Shown: positions 17,103-26,213 of the stretch, in pieces
Position numbering within the stretch: position 1 is the stretch's first letter
Layout of the letters: every line of letters starts with the position of its first letter
Assembly: GCF_947366995.1 (NCBI RefSeq)
Contig: NZ_CANBCC010000024.1
Location: 1 to 49,044 of the forward strand
DNA from: an uncultured Aquabacterium sp.
GTDB lineage: Bacteria > Pseudomonadota > Gammaproteobacteria > Burkholderiales > Burkholderiaceae_C
DNA: 49,044 nucleotides
Reading direction: 5' to 3'
Position numbers and translations under genes: made by a program
Notes under the pieces: model-generated
What the model saw: the letters and a program-made list of their open reading frames with translations, nothing else
Told to the model about the DNA's origin: nothing
Databases searched by the model: none

Positions 17103-18899
17103 ATGTTGTCTGCCCATTCCGCGACGGCCGCGCTGCCGATGCCCGCTTTCGAGCTGGGGCCCCGTCTCCTGCACGAAGCCTTTCATCGCACGCTGTCGCC
17201 GATGCTGATCACCGACACGACGGGACGCATCTGTCATGTCAACCCGGCGTTCGAACAGGCCACGGGGTATGGGCTGGAGGAGTTGCGAGGTCGCTTCCCC
17301 ACGGTCATGCATTCGAAGATGCAGAGCAGCGACTTCTACCGCCGCATGTGGACGGCCTTGCTGGAGGAGGGCTACTGGCAGGGCGAGATCTGGAACCGGC
17401 GCAAGGACGGACGGCTTTTTCGCGAGTGGCTGAGCATTTCGGCATTGAACGAGGGCGGCGGCGAGACCACGCACTTCCTGGGTGTCTACAGCGGGCTGTC
17501 TTCGTCGCAGCTGGCCGAGGCGCAGAGCGAGGATTACGGTGGCGTCGATGCCGTGACCGGCGTGCTGGGGCGCCGCGCCTTCATCAAGGCGACCGAGCGG
17601 CTGAATGCCAGCGCCGGCCCGCTGGCCTTCATGGCGCTGGACATCACCGGCTTCACCGACATCAACGAGCACCACGGGCTGTACTGCGGCGACGGACTGC
17701 TGCGCCAGGTTGCGCACCGGTGCACACAGGCGGCGGCACAGCATGGCGCCGAATGCGTGGTGGGCCGCGTCGGTTCCGATGAGTTTGCACTCGCCTGGGC
17801 GGTCGGGGGCCTGGATGGCTGCGACACGCCGCGTGCAGAGATTCACCGCATGGCCGAGCAGATGCGCCATGCCGTGGCCACACGCTACCAGCTTGATTCC
17901 GGCCGCACGGTGGATGTGTCGGTCTCTGTCGGACTGGCCGTCCTCTCGGCGAATGACAGCGTGCCGGATGCGGGCGGCGCGGTGCTGCACCTGGGGGCGG
18001 CGGATGCGCTGCTGCAGGCCTCGGCTGCACGGCAGGCGCCGGGTGGACTGGAAACCGCCGTTCAGCATTACGAGCGGCTCGAAGCCGAGCGACGCCTGAC
18101 GCGCGCGCTGCGCGAGGACATCGTGGCCGGCCGGCTGGAAGTGGTCTTTCAGCCCAAGGTGCGTCTGAACACGAGCGCGCCGGTGGGGCTCGAGGCCCTG
18201 TGCCGCTGGACGGGCCCGGACGGCAAGCCGGTCCCGCCCAGCGTGTTCATTCCGCTGGCCGAGCGCCACGGGCTGATCGCGGAGCTGGGTGACCGAGTGC
18301 TGGAGAGCGTGTTGCGCAGCCTGGCTCGCTGGCGCGAGGGGCACCTGAACACCCTGCCGGTGGCGGTGAACTTCTCGGCCGCGCAGTTCAAGCGGCCCGA
18401 CGTGGTGGCCCGCGTGGAAGCGGCCCTGGCCCGGCACCGCGTGCCAGCCCACCTGGTGGAGATCGAACTGACGGAGTCCATCCTGCTGGAGGACTTCGAT
18501 GCCGCCGTGACCACGCTGCAAGGGCTGCGCCACCTGGGGCTGACGCTCTCGATCGACGATTTCGGCACCGGCTATTCGTCGCTCGCCTACATGCGTCGAC
18601 TGCCGGTGAGCTGCATCAAGATCGACCGCAGCTTCGTGGCCGACCTGTGCACCGACGACCGGACCCGCCATGTGGTGGCGACCGTGGTGAGCCTGGCCCA
18701 TCGCTTCGGCATGCATTGCGTGGCCGAGGGCGTGGAGACCTTCGACCAGGTTCAGGTGCTGATGGAGCTGGGCTGCGATCAGGCGCAGGGCTACTTCTTC
18801 GCGAGGCCGCTGGACACCGAAGCGCTCGCGCCGGTGCTGGCCGGCCGCACGCCCTGGGTCGAGGTCGTGATGGCGCCCTCGCGGCCGATGGAACTCTGA
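17103..18899 (+). CDS. PAS-GGDEF-EAL protein, probable c-di-GMP phosphodiesterase
   Basis: A 598-residue cytoplasmic protein: PAS (about 22-135; HVNPAFEQATGYGLEEL), GGDEF-like (about 147-300), EAL (about 320-580). The GGDEF signature is changed to GSDEF near 223-227, and the inhibitory RxxD motif five residues before it is absent, so cyclase activity is doubtful. The EAL domain keeps GLEALCRW near 362, NFSAAQF, IELTESI and DDFGTGYSS near 485, the metal-binding and catalytic residues of active c-di-GMP phosphodiesterases. It follows the two-component pair on the same strand and is followed after one base by a small receiver-like gene. Confidence 0.88.
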   Translation: MLSAHSATAALPMPAFELGPRLLHEAFHRTLSPMLITDTTGRICHVNPAFEQATGYGLEELRGRFPTVMHSKMQSSDFYRRMWTALLEEGYWQGEIWNRRKDGRLFREWLSISALNEGGGETTHFLGVYSGLSSSQLAEAQSEDYGGVDAVTGVLGRRAFIKATERLNASAGPLAFMALDITGFTDINEHHGLYCGDGLLRQVAHRCTQAAAQHGAECVVGRVGSDEFALAWAVGGLDGCDTPRAEIHRMAEQMRHAVATRYQLDSGRTVDVSVSVGLAVLSANDSVPDAGGAVLHLGAADALLQASAARQAPGGLETAVQHYERLEAERRLTRALREDIVAGRLEVVFQPKVRLNTSAPVGLEALCRWTGPDGKPVPPSVFIPLAERHGLIAELGDRVLESVLRSLARWREGHLNTLPVAVNFSAAQFKRPDVVARVEAALARHRVPAHLVEIELTESILLEDFDAAVTTLQGLRHLGLTLSIDDFGTGYSSLAYMRRLPVSCIKIDRSFVADLCTDDRTRHVVATVVSLAHRFGMHCVAEGVETFDQVQVLMELGCDQAQGYFFARPLDTEALAPVLAGRTPWVEVVMAPSRPMEL

Positions 18900-18900
18900 G

Positions 18901-19239
18901 ATGCAGCCGACTTTGCTGATGCTGGTGTCCGATGCGGCGCGCCAGCATGACATCGAGCAGTGCTGGCGCGCGGCCCAGCCGACGGGCCTGCTGGCCACGG
19001 CGCCCAGCCTCTCCGACGCGGCGCTGCTGGTGAACACGCTGCACGTTGCCGTCATCGTGATGGACGACACGTTTGCGGGTGCCTCGCCGGCGCTGCTCCG
19101 CCACTTCCGTCGCCAGTCACCGCAGTCGCGGATTCTGGTGTTTGGCAACAACGCCCACGGCGGCAATCCCCCCGTCCGGTCCTGGGGGGCGCTGCAGGAC
19201 AGCCTGGAAGCCGTGCTGCCGATCGCACGCCACGGTTGA
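18901..19239 (+). CDS. Small protein resembling a degenerate receiver domain (unassigned)
   Basis: A 112-residue protein with no family I can name. Predicted alternation of strands and helices resembles a CheY-like receiver: strand 1 LLMLVSD, strand 3 VAVIVMDD with Asp55/Asp56 at the phosphorylation position, strand 4 SRILVFG. The acidic pair after strand 1 is reduced to SD, and no conserved Lys or clear fifth strand is visible, so classical phosphorylation is uncertain. It starts one base after the phosphodiesterase stop and ends 27 bases before the next cyclase gene, so it is surely co-transcribed and may be a partner protein of one or both. The fold assignment is inference by eye. Confidence 0.6.
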   Translation: MQPTLLMLVSDAARQHDIEQCWRAAQPTGLLATAPSLSDAALLVNTLHVAVIVMDDTFAGASPALLRHFRRQSPQSRILVFGNNAHGGNPPVRSWGALQDSLEAVLPIARHG

Positions 19240-19266
19240 CCCGAACTGAAAGAACAAGGCAAGCCC

Positions 19267-21132
19267 ATGCAAGCCCCTCGTGCTCCTCTGGACGAAGACG
19301 CCCGCCTGGCGGTGCTCGACTCGCTGAACATCCTCGATACCGACGCGGAAGAGGTGTTCGACCGCATCACGCGTCTGGCCAGCCGCCTGCTGGGCACGCC
19401 CATGAGCGCGCTCTCGCTGATCGACCGGGATCGCCAATGGTTCAAATCCCGTGTCGGGCTGGACGCCACCGAGACCCCGCGGGACTGGGCCTTCTGCAGC
19501 CATGCGATCCACGGGCAGCACGAGTTCGTGGTGCACGACGCCCACGCCGACCCTCGGTTCCACGACAACCCGCTGGTGACCGGCGCACCGTACATCCGCT
19601 TCTACGCCGGGGTGCCGGTGACGTCGTCGAGCGGGCTGGCGCTCGGCTCGCTGTGCGTGCTGGACACCGAACCCCGCGAATTGACCGACGAAGACCGCGC
19701 GATGCTGCGCGACCTCGCCGCGCTGGTGAACCGGGAACTCCACCTGCGCGAGACGCTCCACCATGCAAGACACAGTTCGCGCACCACCCGGGCGGCGCTG
19801 GCCCGCACGGAGGCGCGCTTCCGCGGCGTGTTCGAGCAGGCCGCGGTGGGCATGGCCGTGGTGGCGCTGGACGGGCGTTGGCTGCAGGTCAACCAGACCC
19901 TGGCCGACATCGTCGGCTACCCCGCGTCGCAACTGCTGGAGATGACCTTCCAGGACATCACCGTGCCCGAAGACCTGGAGACCGACCTGGCGCTGGCCGC
20001 CCGCGTCTGCAAGGGCGAGCAGAGCACCTATTCGCTCGAGAAGCGCTATATGCACGCCGAAGGCCACGTGGTGTGGGTCAACCTGTCGGTGTCTGCGGCG
20101 TTGGACGACCAGGGGCGCCCCACCCACTTCATTGCGGTCATCGAAGACATTCAGGCGCGCAAGGCCGCCGAACTCGCTCTGCAGGCGCTGCGGCAGACGC
20201 TCGAAGACAAGGTGGCCGAGCGCACCCGCGCGCTGCACGCCCGCGAAAGCCAGATGCGCGCGGTGCTGGAGCATGCCAACGACGCCTACATCTGCATCGA
20301 CGAACACGGGGTGATCTGCGAGTGGAACCGCAAGGCCGAGCAGCTGTTCGGGTGGCGCCGCGACGAGGCGCTGGGCCTGCGCATCGACGAGACCATCGTC
20401 CCGCACGAGTTGCGGTCTGCACACCGCGGCAGCCTGGCGCGCACTTCCCTCGGGGCACCGGACAGCGGCCGGGTCAACCGGCGGGTCGAGCTTACGGCCC
20501 TGACGCGCGATGGCCGCACGCTGCCGGTCGAGGTCAGCCTCGGTGCGGTGCCCTGTGACGGGCGAACGCTGTACTGCGCATTTCTGCACGACATCTCGGA
20601 GCGCAAGGCCATGCTGCGCACCCTGGAAGAGCAGGCGCTGCGTGACCCGCTGACCGGGCTGCCCAATCGGCGCGAACTGATCTCGGAGATGCCCAAGGCC
20701 ATGGCCCGGGCAGACCGATCCGAGCACCACATGGCCGTGATCTTTCTGGATCTGGACGGCTTCAAGCAGATCAACGACACGCTGGGCCACGAGGTGGGTG
20801 ACCGGGTGCTGTGCACGTTTGCGAACCGCCTGCAGAGCAGTGTGCGCGAGACCGACACGGTCGCACGGCTGGCGGGCGACGAGTTCGTGGTGCTGTTCGA
20901 GGGCCTGTACACCCCGGTGATCGACGAAGAGCTGATCACCTTGCTGGATGAGCGCCTGAGCGCCCCGCTCGAGATCGACGGGCACGACATCCCCGTGTCG
21001 GCCAGCATCGGGGTGCAGATCTACTCACCCGGCAGCACCAGCTCGGTCGAAGAGCTGCTGGACCGCGCAGACAAGGCCATGTACGAGGTCAAGCACGCGG
21101 CCCGGGATGCGCTGCGCAAGCTCGCAGCCTGA
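19267..21132 (+). CDS. GAF-PAS-PAS-GGDEF diguanylate cyclase
   Basis: A 621-residue soluble protein: GAF (about 18-160; DWAFCSHAI is typical of its subfamily), PAS (about 180-300), a coiled linker (LEDKVAERTRALHARE), PAS (about 325-445) and GGDEF (about 455-620). The signature is AGDEF near 536-540, a variant found in active cyclases, and RETD five residues earlier is an intact product-inhibition I-site. DPLTGLPNRREL and the Mg-binding DLDGFKQIND are present. It should make c-di-GMP, opposite to the EAL protein two genes upstream. AAGAACAAGG lies before the ATG. It ends the signalling block. Confidence 0.92.
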   Translation: MQAPRAPLDEDARLAVLDSLNILDTDAEEVFDRITRLASRLLGTPMSALSLIDRDRQWFKSRVGLDATETPRDWAFCSHAIHGQHEFVVHDAHADPRFHDNPLVTGAPYIRFYAGVPVTSSSGLALGSLCVLDTEPRELTDEDRAMLRDLAALVNRELHLRETLHHARHSSRTTRAALARTEARFRGVFEQAAVGMAVVALDGRWLQVNQTLADIVGYPASQLLEMTFQDITVPEDLETDLALAARVCKGEQSTYSLEKRYMHAEGHVVWVNLSVSAALDDQGRPTHFIAVIEDIQARKAAELALQALRQTLEDKVAERTRALHARESQMRAVLEHANDAYICIDEHGVICEWNRKAEQLFGWRRDEALGLRIDETIVPHELRSAHRGSLARTSLGAPDSGRVNRRVELTALTRDGRTLPVEVSLGAVPCDGRTLYCAFLHDISERKAMLRTLEEQALRDPLTGLPNRRELISEMPKAMARADRSEHHMAVIFLDLDGFKQINDTLGHEVGDRVLCTFANRLQSSVRETDTVARLAGDEFVVLFEGLYTPVIDEELITLLDERLSAPLEIDGHDIPVSASIGVQIYSPGSTSSVEELLDRADKAMYEVKHAARDALRKLAA

Positions 21133-21152
21133 GCCCGTGTCGCGACGGGGTC
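21131..21152. terminator. Hairpin between convergent cyclase and bestrophin genes
   Basis: CCCGT-GTCGCG-ACGGG, extended by two pairs across a G-G mismatch, touches both stop codons of the convergent genes. No T tract follows on either strand. Confidence 0.35.
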
Positions 21153-22056
21153 AGCTCAACAGGTGATCCACTGGCTCGACCACGGGCGGCAGGTCGCGCT
21201 CGCCCAGCAACTCCAGCACCGAGGCCTCGATGCCCGATGACAGGGCGAGCAGCGGCAGGTCGTTGGGCTCCACGCCGAACGGGTCTTCGATCTCGTCGCT
21301 CAGGGCCTCGATGGCGAAGAAAGTGTAGGCCACGAAGGCGACCATCAGCGGCGTCATGAACCCGATGGCGTCCAGCAGCCCGAAGGGCAGCATCAGGCAG
21401 TACAGGTACACCGTGCGGTGCAGGATCACCGAGTAGGTGAAGGGCAGGGGGGTGAAGGCAATGCGCTCGCACCCGCCAAAGGCTTCGTTGAGGCCGCCCA
21501 GGCTGCGGTCCAGCTCCACCGCCTGCACGCTGTCGATGCGCCCTTGCTCCCGCAGCGAGGCCACTCGGGCCGCCAGCCACGCGAGGACCTGCATGGGCGG
21601 CACGCGGCGGTCCCTCAGCATGGGCCACACCTCCGGCGGCAGCAGCCGCTGCATCTCGGCGGTGGCATCGGTGCGACGCAGGTGGTGGCGTGTGCCGTGC
21701 ACGAAGGCCGCCACAGCGCGGGCCAGAGGCAGGGCGTCGGGCACGTTCGAGCTGATCAGCTGCCGTGTGAAGCCGCGGCTGTCGACCAGCAGCTTGCCCC
21801 AGAGCTTGCGTGCTTCCCAGTAGCGGTCGTAGCTGGCGCTGTTGCGAAAGCCGAGAAAGATGGCCAGCGCGACACCGACCAGCGAGAAAGGCACGGTGGT
21901 CAGCGTGACCTTCCAGTGCAGCAATTCGCCATGAAAGATCACGACGATGATGGAGATGGCGGTGACCACCATCAGCTGGGGCAGGATGCGCAGGATGATG
22001 GAGCCGCGCCAGACGAAAAGCATGCGCAGCCAATTGGGGCGAGGGCGGACGATCAA
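21151..22056 (-). CDS. Bestrophin-type (RFP-TM) channel protein
   Basis: A 301-residue membrane protein of the bestrophin/YneE family, which forms pentameric ion channels. Family markers are the N-terminal [34 protein letters not shown] in the second part, and a late hydrophobic pair ([15 protein letters not shown] and [16 protein letters not shown]) followed by [14 protein letters not shown]. Eukaryotic members conduct anions, while a Klebsiella homologue is cation-selective, so ion selectivity here is open. It is divergent from hisC and convergent with the cyclase. Confidence 0.92.
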   Translation of the reverse strand: MIVRPRPNWLRMLFVWRGSIILRILPQLMVVTAISIIVVIFHGELLHWKVTLTTVPFSLVGVALAIFLGFRNSASYDRYWEARKLWGKLLVDSRGFTRQLISSNVPDALPLARAVAAFVHGTRHHLRRTDATAEMQRLLPPEVWPMLRDRRVPPMQVLAWLAARVASLREQGRIDSVQAVELDRSLGGLNEAFGGCERIAFTPLPFTYSVILHRTVYLYCLMLPFGLLDAIGFMTPLMVAFVAYTFFAIEALSDEIEDPFGVEPNDLPLLALSSGIEASVLELLGERDLPPVVEPVDHLLS

Positions 22057-22148
22057 GCAAAAACTCCGAGGGGACGGCAGGGAGATTGTCGCTCAGGCAT
22101 CCCTTGGGCCGGGGCCTATCATGTGCGCTTGTCCTGATCCCTTGCACC

Positions 22149-23243
22149 ATGACCGTTGCCATCCCCAGCCTGTCGGGCGTCTCGCCGTTCTGGAGCGCGG
22201 GCGTTGCCGACCTGAGCCCCTACACCCCCGGCGAGCAGCCGCAGATCGCCGGCCTGATCAAGCTCAACACCAACGAGCACCCGTACGGGCCTTCGCCGGC
22301 CGCCCTCGAGGCCATCCGCCATGCCACCGGCGACGCCCTGCGTCTCTACCCCGACCCGGATGCCACGGCGCTCAAGCAGGCGGTGGCCCGGCGGCATGGG
22401 CTGGATGCCAGCCAGGTGTTCGTGGGCAACGGCTCGGACGAGGTGCTGGCCCATGTGTTCCGCGCGCTGTTGCGGCATGGCCGGCCGGTGCTCACGCCGG
22501 ACATCGGCTACAGCTTCTACCCGGTGTACGCGCGGCTCTTCGACATCGCCTTGCAGCCCGTGCCGCTGCGCGCAGACTTCTCGGTGGACCCGGCGGATTA
22601 CGTCGAGCCCAATGGCGGCATCGTGATCGCCAACCCGAACGCCCCTACCGGCTGCGCGCTGGAACTGAGCGCGATCCGGGCCCTTCTCGAAGCGCACCCG
22701 AAGTCGGTCGTGGTCGTCGACGAGGCCTATGTCGACTTCGGTGCCGAGTCGGCCGTGTCGCTCGTGCCAGCCTATCCCAACCTGCTGGTGGTGCAGACGC
22801 TGTCGAAGTCGCGCTCGCTGGCGGGGCTGCGCGTGGGCTTTGCCATCGGCCACCCGGCCTTGATCGAAGGGCTGGAGCGCATCAAAGGCTGTTTCAACTC
22901 TTACCCCCTTGATCGCCTGGCGCAGGCCGGTGCGGTGGCCGCACTGGAAGACGAGGCCTGGTTCGAGCAGACGCGGCGCCAAGTGATGGCGGCCCGTTCG
23001 GTGCTGAGCCAGGGGCTGGTCGACCTCGGGTTCGAGGTTTTGCCCTCGCAAGCCAACTTTGTCTTTGCGCGGCACCCTGCGCATGCCGGGCCGGCGCTGC
23101 TGGCTGCGCTGCGGCAGCGTCGCATTCTGGTGCGCCAGTTCGACAAGCCGCGCATTGCCGATTTCCTGCGGATCACCGTGGGCACGCCCGAGCAGGTGTC
23201 GACCTTGCTTGATGCGCTGGCGGCCATCGTCGGCCGTGGATGA
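22149..23243 (+). CDS. hisC: Histidinol-phosphate aminotransferase
   Basis: A 364-residue PLP enzyme of aminotransferase class I/II that converts imidazole-acetol phosphate to histidinol phosphate in histidine synthesis. Family features: [13 protein letters not shown] near residue 38, [25 protein letters not shown], and the PLP Lys220 in [16 protein letters not shown]. It is not next to other his genes, so this may be a second copy with overlapping aromatic-aminotransferase activity. The ATG at 22149 fits homologous N-termini. A short hairpin and gshA follow. Confidence 0.92.
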   Translation: MTVAIPSLSGVSPFWSAGVADLSPYTPGEQPQIAGLIKLNTNEHPYGPSPAALEAIRHATGDALRLYPDPDATALKQAVARRHGLDASQVFVGNGSDEVLAHVFRALLRHGRPVLTPDIGYSFYPVYARLFDIALQPVPLRADFSVDPADYVEPNGGIVIANPNAPTGCALELSAIRALLEAHPKSVVVVDEAYVDFGAESAVSLVPAYPNLLVVQTLSKSRSLAGLRVGFAIGHPALIEGLERIKGCFNSYPLDRLAQAGAVAALEDEAWFEQTRRQVMAARSVLSQGLVDLGFEVLPSQANFVFARHPAHAGPALLAALRQRRILVRQFDKPRIADFLRITVGTPEQVSTLLDALAAIVGRG

Positions 23244-23259
23244 CATGCGCCTGATCTGA

Positions 23260-23280
23260 CCGGGCTCAAGGGCTGCCCGG
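23260..23280 (+). terminator. Hairpin between hisC and gshA
   Basis: CCGGGC and GCCCGG form a 6-bp stem with a 9-base loop, 16 bases after the hisC stop. No T tract, so it may act only as a pause or 3'-end stabiliser. Confidence 0.35.
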
Positions 23281-23348
23281 CCGCGTCAAGCGCGCTTCAC
23301 CGGCTTCTGTTAACTTCGCGGGCCCGGATTCCACTGAGGAGAGCGCCC

Positions 23349-24890
23349 TTGTCCAGCCTGACGGACCGTCTGCACGACCTGACCGACGCCCAGCTGCGTG
23401 GCATGCGCCGTGGCGTCGAGAAAGAAGGCCTGCGCACCGATGCACAGGGCAGGCTGGTGCACACGCCGCATCCGCAGGCGCTCGGCTCGGCGCTCACCCA
23501 CCCGCACATCACCACGGATTTCAGCGAATCGCAGCTCGAGTTGGTGACCGGCGTGCATGACAGCGCGCAGGCCTGCGTCGACGAGCTCACCGAGGTGCAT
23601 CGCTTCGTGCACCACGTGCTGCAACCCGCTGGCGAGCAGATGTGGTCGGCCAGCATGCCCAGCGAGCTGCCAGCCGACGCCGACATCCCCATCGGGCAGT
23701 ACGGCAGCTCGAATGTGGGACGGGCCAAGACCGTGTACCGCCATGGTCTGGCGCACCGCTATGGCCCGCGCATGCAGACGATTTCCGGCATCCACTACAA
23801 CTGGTCCTTTCCGGGGCTGGACAGTGACGCCTACTTCGGCCTGATCCGCAACTTCCGCCGCCATGCCTTCGTGCTGCTGACGCTGTTCGGCGCGTCGCCC
23901 GCCGTGCCCGCCCACTTTGTGGACGGGCTGGAGCACGGTTTGCAGCCACTGGGCCGCGACACGCTGGGCCTGCCGCACGCCACCTCGCTGCGCATGGGGC
24001 GGCTGGGCTACCAGAGCGACGCGCAGAGCGCGCTGTGCGTGAGCTACAACGGACTGGACGGCTATGCGGCCTCGCTGCACGACGCGCTGGTGAGGCCCTA
24101 CCCGGCCTACGAAGCCATCGGCATCCAGGACGGGCAGGGCGGCTATCGCCAGCTCAGCACCTCGCTGCTGCAGATCGAGAACGAGTTCTACAGCGCCATT
24201 CGTCCGAAGCGGGTGATCTTTCCAGGCGAGCGGCCCTTGCACGCCTTGCGCGAGCGGGGCGTCGAGTACGTCGAAGTCCGCTGCATGGACTTGCAGCCCT
24301 TCCTGCCGGTGGGCATCGACGCCGACACCATGCGGATGCTCGACATGTTCCTGCTGCACTGCCTGCTGAGCGACAGCCCGCCCGACACGCCGCAGGAGAT
24401 CGCTGCACTGGCACGCAACCAGCAGCTGACTGCATCGCGCGGCCGCGAGCCGGGCCTGTGCCTGACCCGGCGCGGCGAGCCAGTTGTGCTGTTGGATTGG
24501 GCGGCCGAGGTGCTGCGTGGCTGCGAGCCGATCGCCCGCCGCCTCGACGCCTTGAACGGCGGCGACGACCATGCCCGTGTGCTGGCGGGCGCGCTGGCCC
24601 AGCTGGCAGCGCCCGACACCCTGCCTTCCGCCCGCGTGTTGCAGGCCATGGCCGATGTGCCGGAGGGAGGCCATGTCGCGCTGGTGCAGGCGCTGTCTGC
24701 CCAGGCCCAGGCCGCCTTGCTGGCTCATCCCTTGAGCCAGAGCCGCCTGCGCGAGCTGTCTGCCGAAGCCGAGGCTTCGCACGCCGAACAGGCCCGGATC
24801 GAGGCCGCCGACTCCATGCCGTTCGAGGTCTATCGGCAGGCCTATCTGTCGCCCGATCGGCTGGGCCTGGGCGTGAAGCCCGGCCGCTGA
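23349..24890 (+). CDS. gshA: Glutamate-cysteine ligase (proteobacterial type)
   Basis: A 513-residue enzyme for the first step of glutathione synthesis (ATP-dependent joining of glutamate and cysteine). It aligns in length and motifs with E. coli GshA (518 residues): MRRGVEKEGLR near residue 19, TTDFSESQLELVTG, SMPSELP, YGSSNVGRAKTVYRHGL (read in parts), ISGIHYNWSFP and RPKRVIFPGERPLHAL (in parts). The reading frame starts with TTG, with AGGAGAG five bases upstream and no suitable ATG earlier, so a rare TTG start is likely. gshB is not in the window. Confidence 0.93.
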   Translation: MSSLTDRLHDLTDAQLRGMRRGVEKEGLRTDAQGRLVHTPHPQALGSALTHPHITTDFSESQLELVTGVHDSAQACVDELTEVHRFVHHVLQPAGEQMWSASMPSELPADADIPIGQYGSSNVGRAKTVYRHGLAHRYGPRMQTISGIHYNWSFPGLDSDAYFGLIRNFRRHAFVLLTLFGASPAVPAHFVDGLEHGLQPLGRDTLGLPHATSLRMGRLGYQSDAQSALCVSYNGLDGYAASLHDALVRPYPAYEAIGIQDGQGGYRQLSTSLLQIENEFYSAIRPKRVIFPGERPLHALRERGVEYVEVRCMDLQPFLPVGIDADTMRMLDMFLLHCLLSDSPPDTPQEIAALARNQQLTASRGREPGLCLTRRGEPVVLLDWAAEVLRGCEPIARRLDALNGGDDHARVLAGALAQLAAPDTLPSARVLQAMADVPEGGHVALVQALSAQAQAALLAHPLSQSRLRELSAEAEASHAEQARIEAADSMPFEVYRQAYLSPDRLGLGVKPGR

Positions 24891-24914
24891 AGCTGGCCGA
24901 CCAGGCTCAATCGG

Positions 24915-25964
24915 TCAGCAGGCGGGGTTGGGCCACTGTGCCTGGATCTGCTCGATCCCGGCCAGCACCTCGGGCGAGAGCACCAGGTCGATGCTGGCGA
25001 TGTTGGTCTGCAGTTGCGCCATCGTCGTCGCCCCGATGATGTTGGCGGTGACGAAATCCCGGCTGTTGACGAAAGCCAGCGCAGCCTGGGCCGGGTCCAG
25101 CCCATGTTCGCGGAACAGGGCCACATACGCCGCGGTGGCCGCCGTGATGCCCGGCTCGTTGTAGCGCGTGAAACGCTCGAACCGCGTCAGGCGGGCGCCC
25201 TCGGGCCGGGCGCCGTTCAGGTACTTGCCGCTCAGCACGCCGAAGGCCAGCGGCGAGTAGGCCAGCAGGCCGCATTCTTCGCGCAGTGCGATCTCCGATA
25301 GCCCCAGCTCGAAGTGCCGGTTCACCAGGCTGTAGGCGTTCTGGATGCTGGCCGCCCGTGGCAGGCCCTTGTAATCGGCCAGCGTGAGGAAGCGGCTCAG
25401 GCCCCAGGGCGTCTCGTTCGATACGCCGAAGTGCCGGATCTTGCCAGCCTGCACCAGGCCCTGCAGGGCGTCCAGCGTTTCTTCAATCGGCACGGTGTCC
25501 TCATCCGGCCTGTGCGCGTAGCTGCGCTGGCCGAAGATGGGGGCTGTGCGGTCGGGCCAGTGCAACTGGTACAGGTCGATGTGGTCGGTCTGTAGGCGGT
25601 GCAGGCTGGCGTTCACCGCCTCTTCCAGGTTGGCGCGGGTGAAGTTCAGTCGCCCGTCGCGCACGTGCGAAGGGCGGCCCGGCTGCCGCGAGGGGCCGGT
25701 GGCCTTGGTGGCCAGCACGATGTCCTGGCGCCGCCCGGTCTTCTTCAGCCAGGTGCCGATGTACTGCTCGGTGCGGCCCTGGGTTTCGGCGCGCGGCGGC
25801 ACCGGGTACATCTCGGCCGTGTCGATGAAGTTGACGCCGGCGGCCAGCGCCGCGTCGAGTTGTGCGTGGGCTTCGGCCTCGGTGTTCTGTTCGCCCCAGG
25901 TCATGGTGCCCAGCGCGATGACGCTGACTTGGAGGCCAGTGCGGCCCAGCGGACGGTATTGCAT
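24915..25964 (-). CDS. Aldo/keto reductase (Tas-like)
   Basis: A 349-residue NADP(H)-dependent TIM-barrel oxidoreductase. The catalytic tetrad is visible: Asp and Tyr in FIDTAEMYP (about 47-55), Lys in LATKATG, and His in LYQLHWPD. The C-terminal cofactor region includes NIIGATTMAQLQTN. Overall it resembles E. coli Tas, whose physiological substrate is unclear. It is divergent from the large ferredoxin oxidoreductase and convergent with gshA. Confidence 0.9.
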   Translation of the reverse strand: MQYRPLGRTGLQVSVIALGTMTWGEQNTEAEAHAQLDAALAAGVNFIDTAEMYPVPPRAETQGRTEQYIGTWLKKTGRRQDIVLATKATGPSRQPGRPSHVRDGRLNFTRANLEEAVNASLHRLQTDHIDLYQLHWPDRTAPIFGQRSYAHRPDEDTVPIEETLDALQGLVQAGKIRHFGVSNETPWGLSRFLTLADYKGLPRAASIQNAYSLVNRHFELGLSEIALREECGLLAYSPLAFGVLSGKYLNGARPEGARLTRFERFTRYNEPGITAATAAYVALFREHGLDPAQAALAFVNSRDFVTANIIGATTMAQLQTNIASIDLVLSPEVLAGIEQIQAQWPNPAC

Positions 25965-26213
25965 GGTGGGTGTCGGTGCGTTTGGCGTGGTCGCCCGTCA
26001 GGTTGCGGGCAACCGCCGAGTTTGACGCATGCCAGCACCCGGTGCCGCGACGCCGCACAAAGCCCCGTGCGCACACCGGCCTGGCTCCGTGAAAGTACCG
26101 AGTCTGCCAGCGCGCCATCGTCCTACATTGAAGCTGTCCTTCGGTTTGCCTGGCGGCGCCCGCTCACAAGGCGGTGTGCCCGTGAACGATCTTCCTGACC
26201 CGGGAGGCCCGAT
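25965..26213. other. Divergent intergenic region with a short inverted repeat
   Basis: The largest gap in the window. It separates the aldo/keto reductase and the ferredoxin oxidoreductase and must hold both promoters, but no convincing -35/-10 pair is visible. A perfect GGTTGC-GG-GCAACC repeat lies at 26001-26014, and GCACC-C-GGTGC lies a little further right. GGGAGG precedes the oxidoreductase ATG. Confidence 0.4.
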
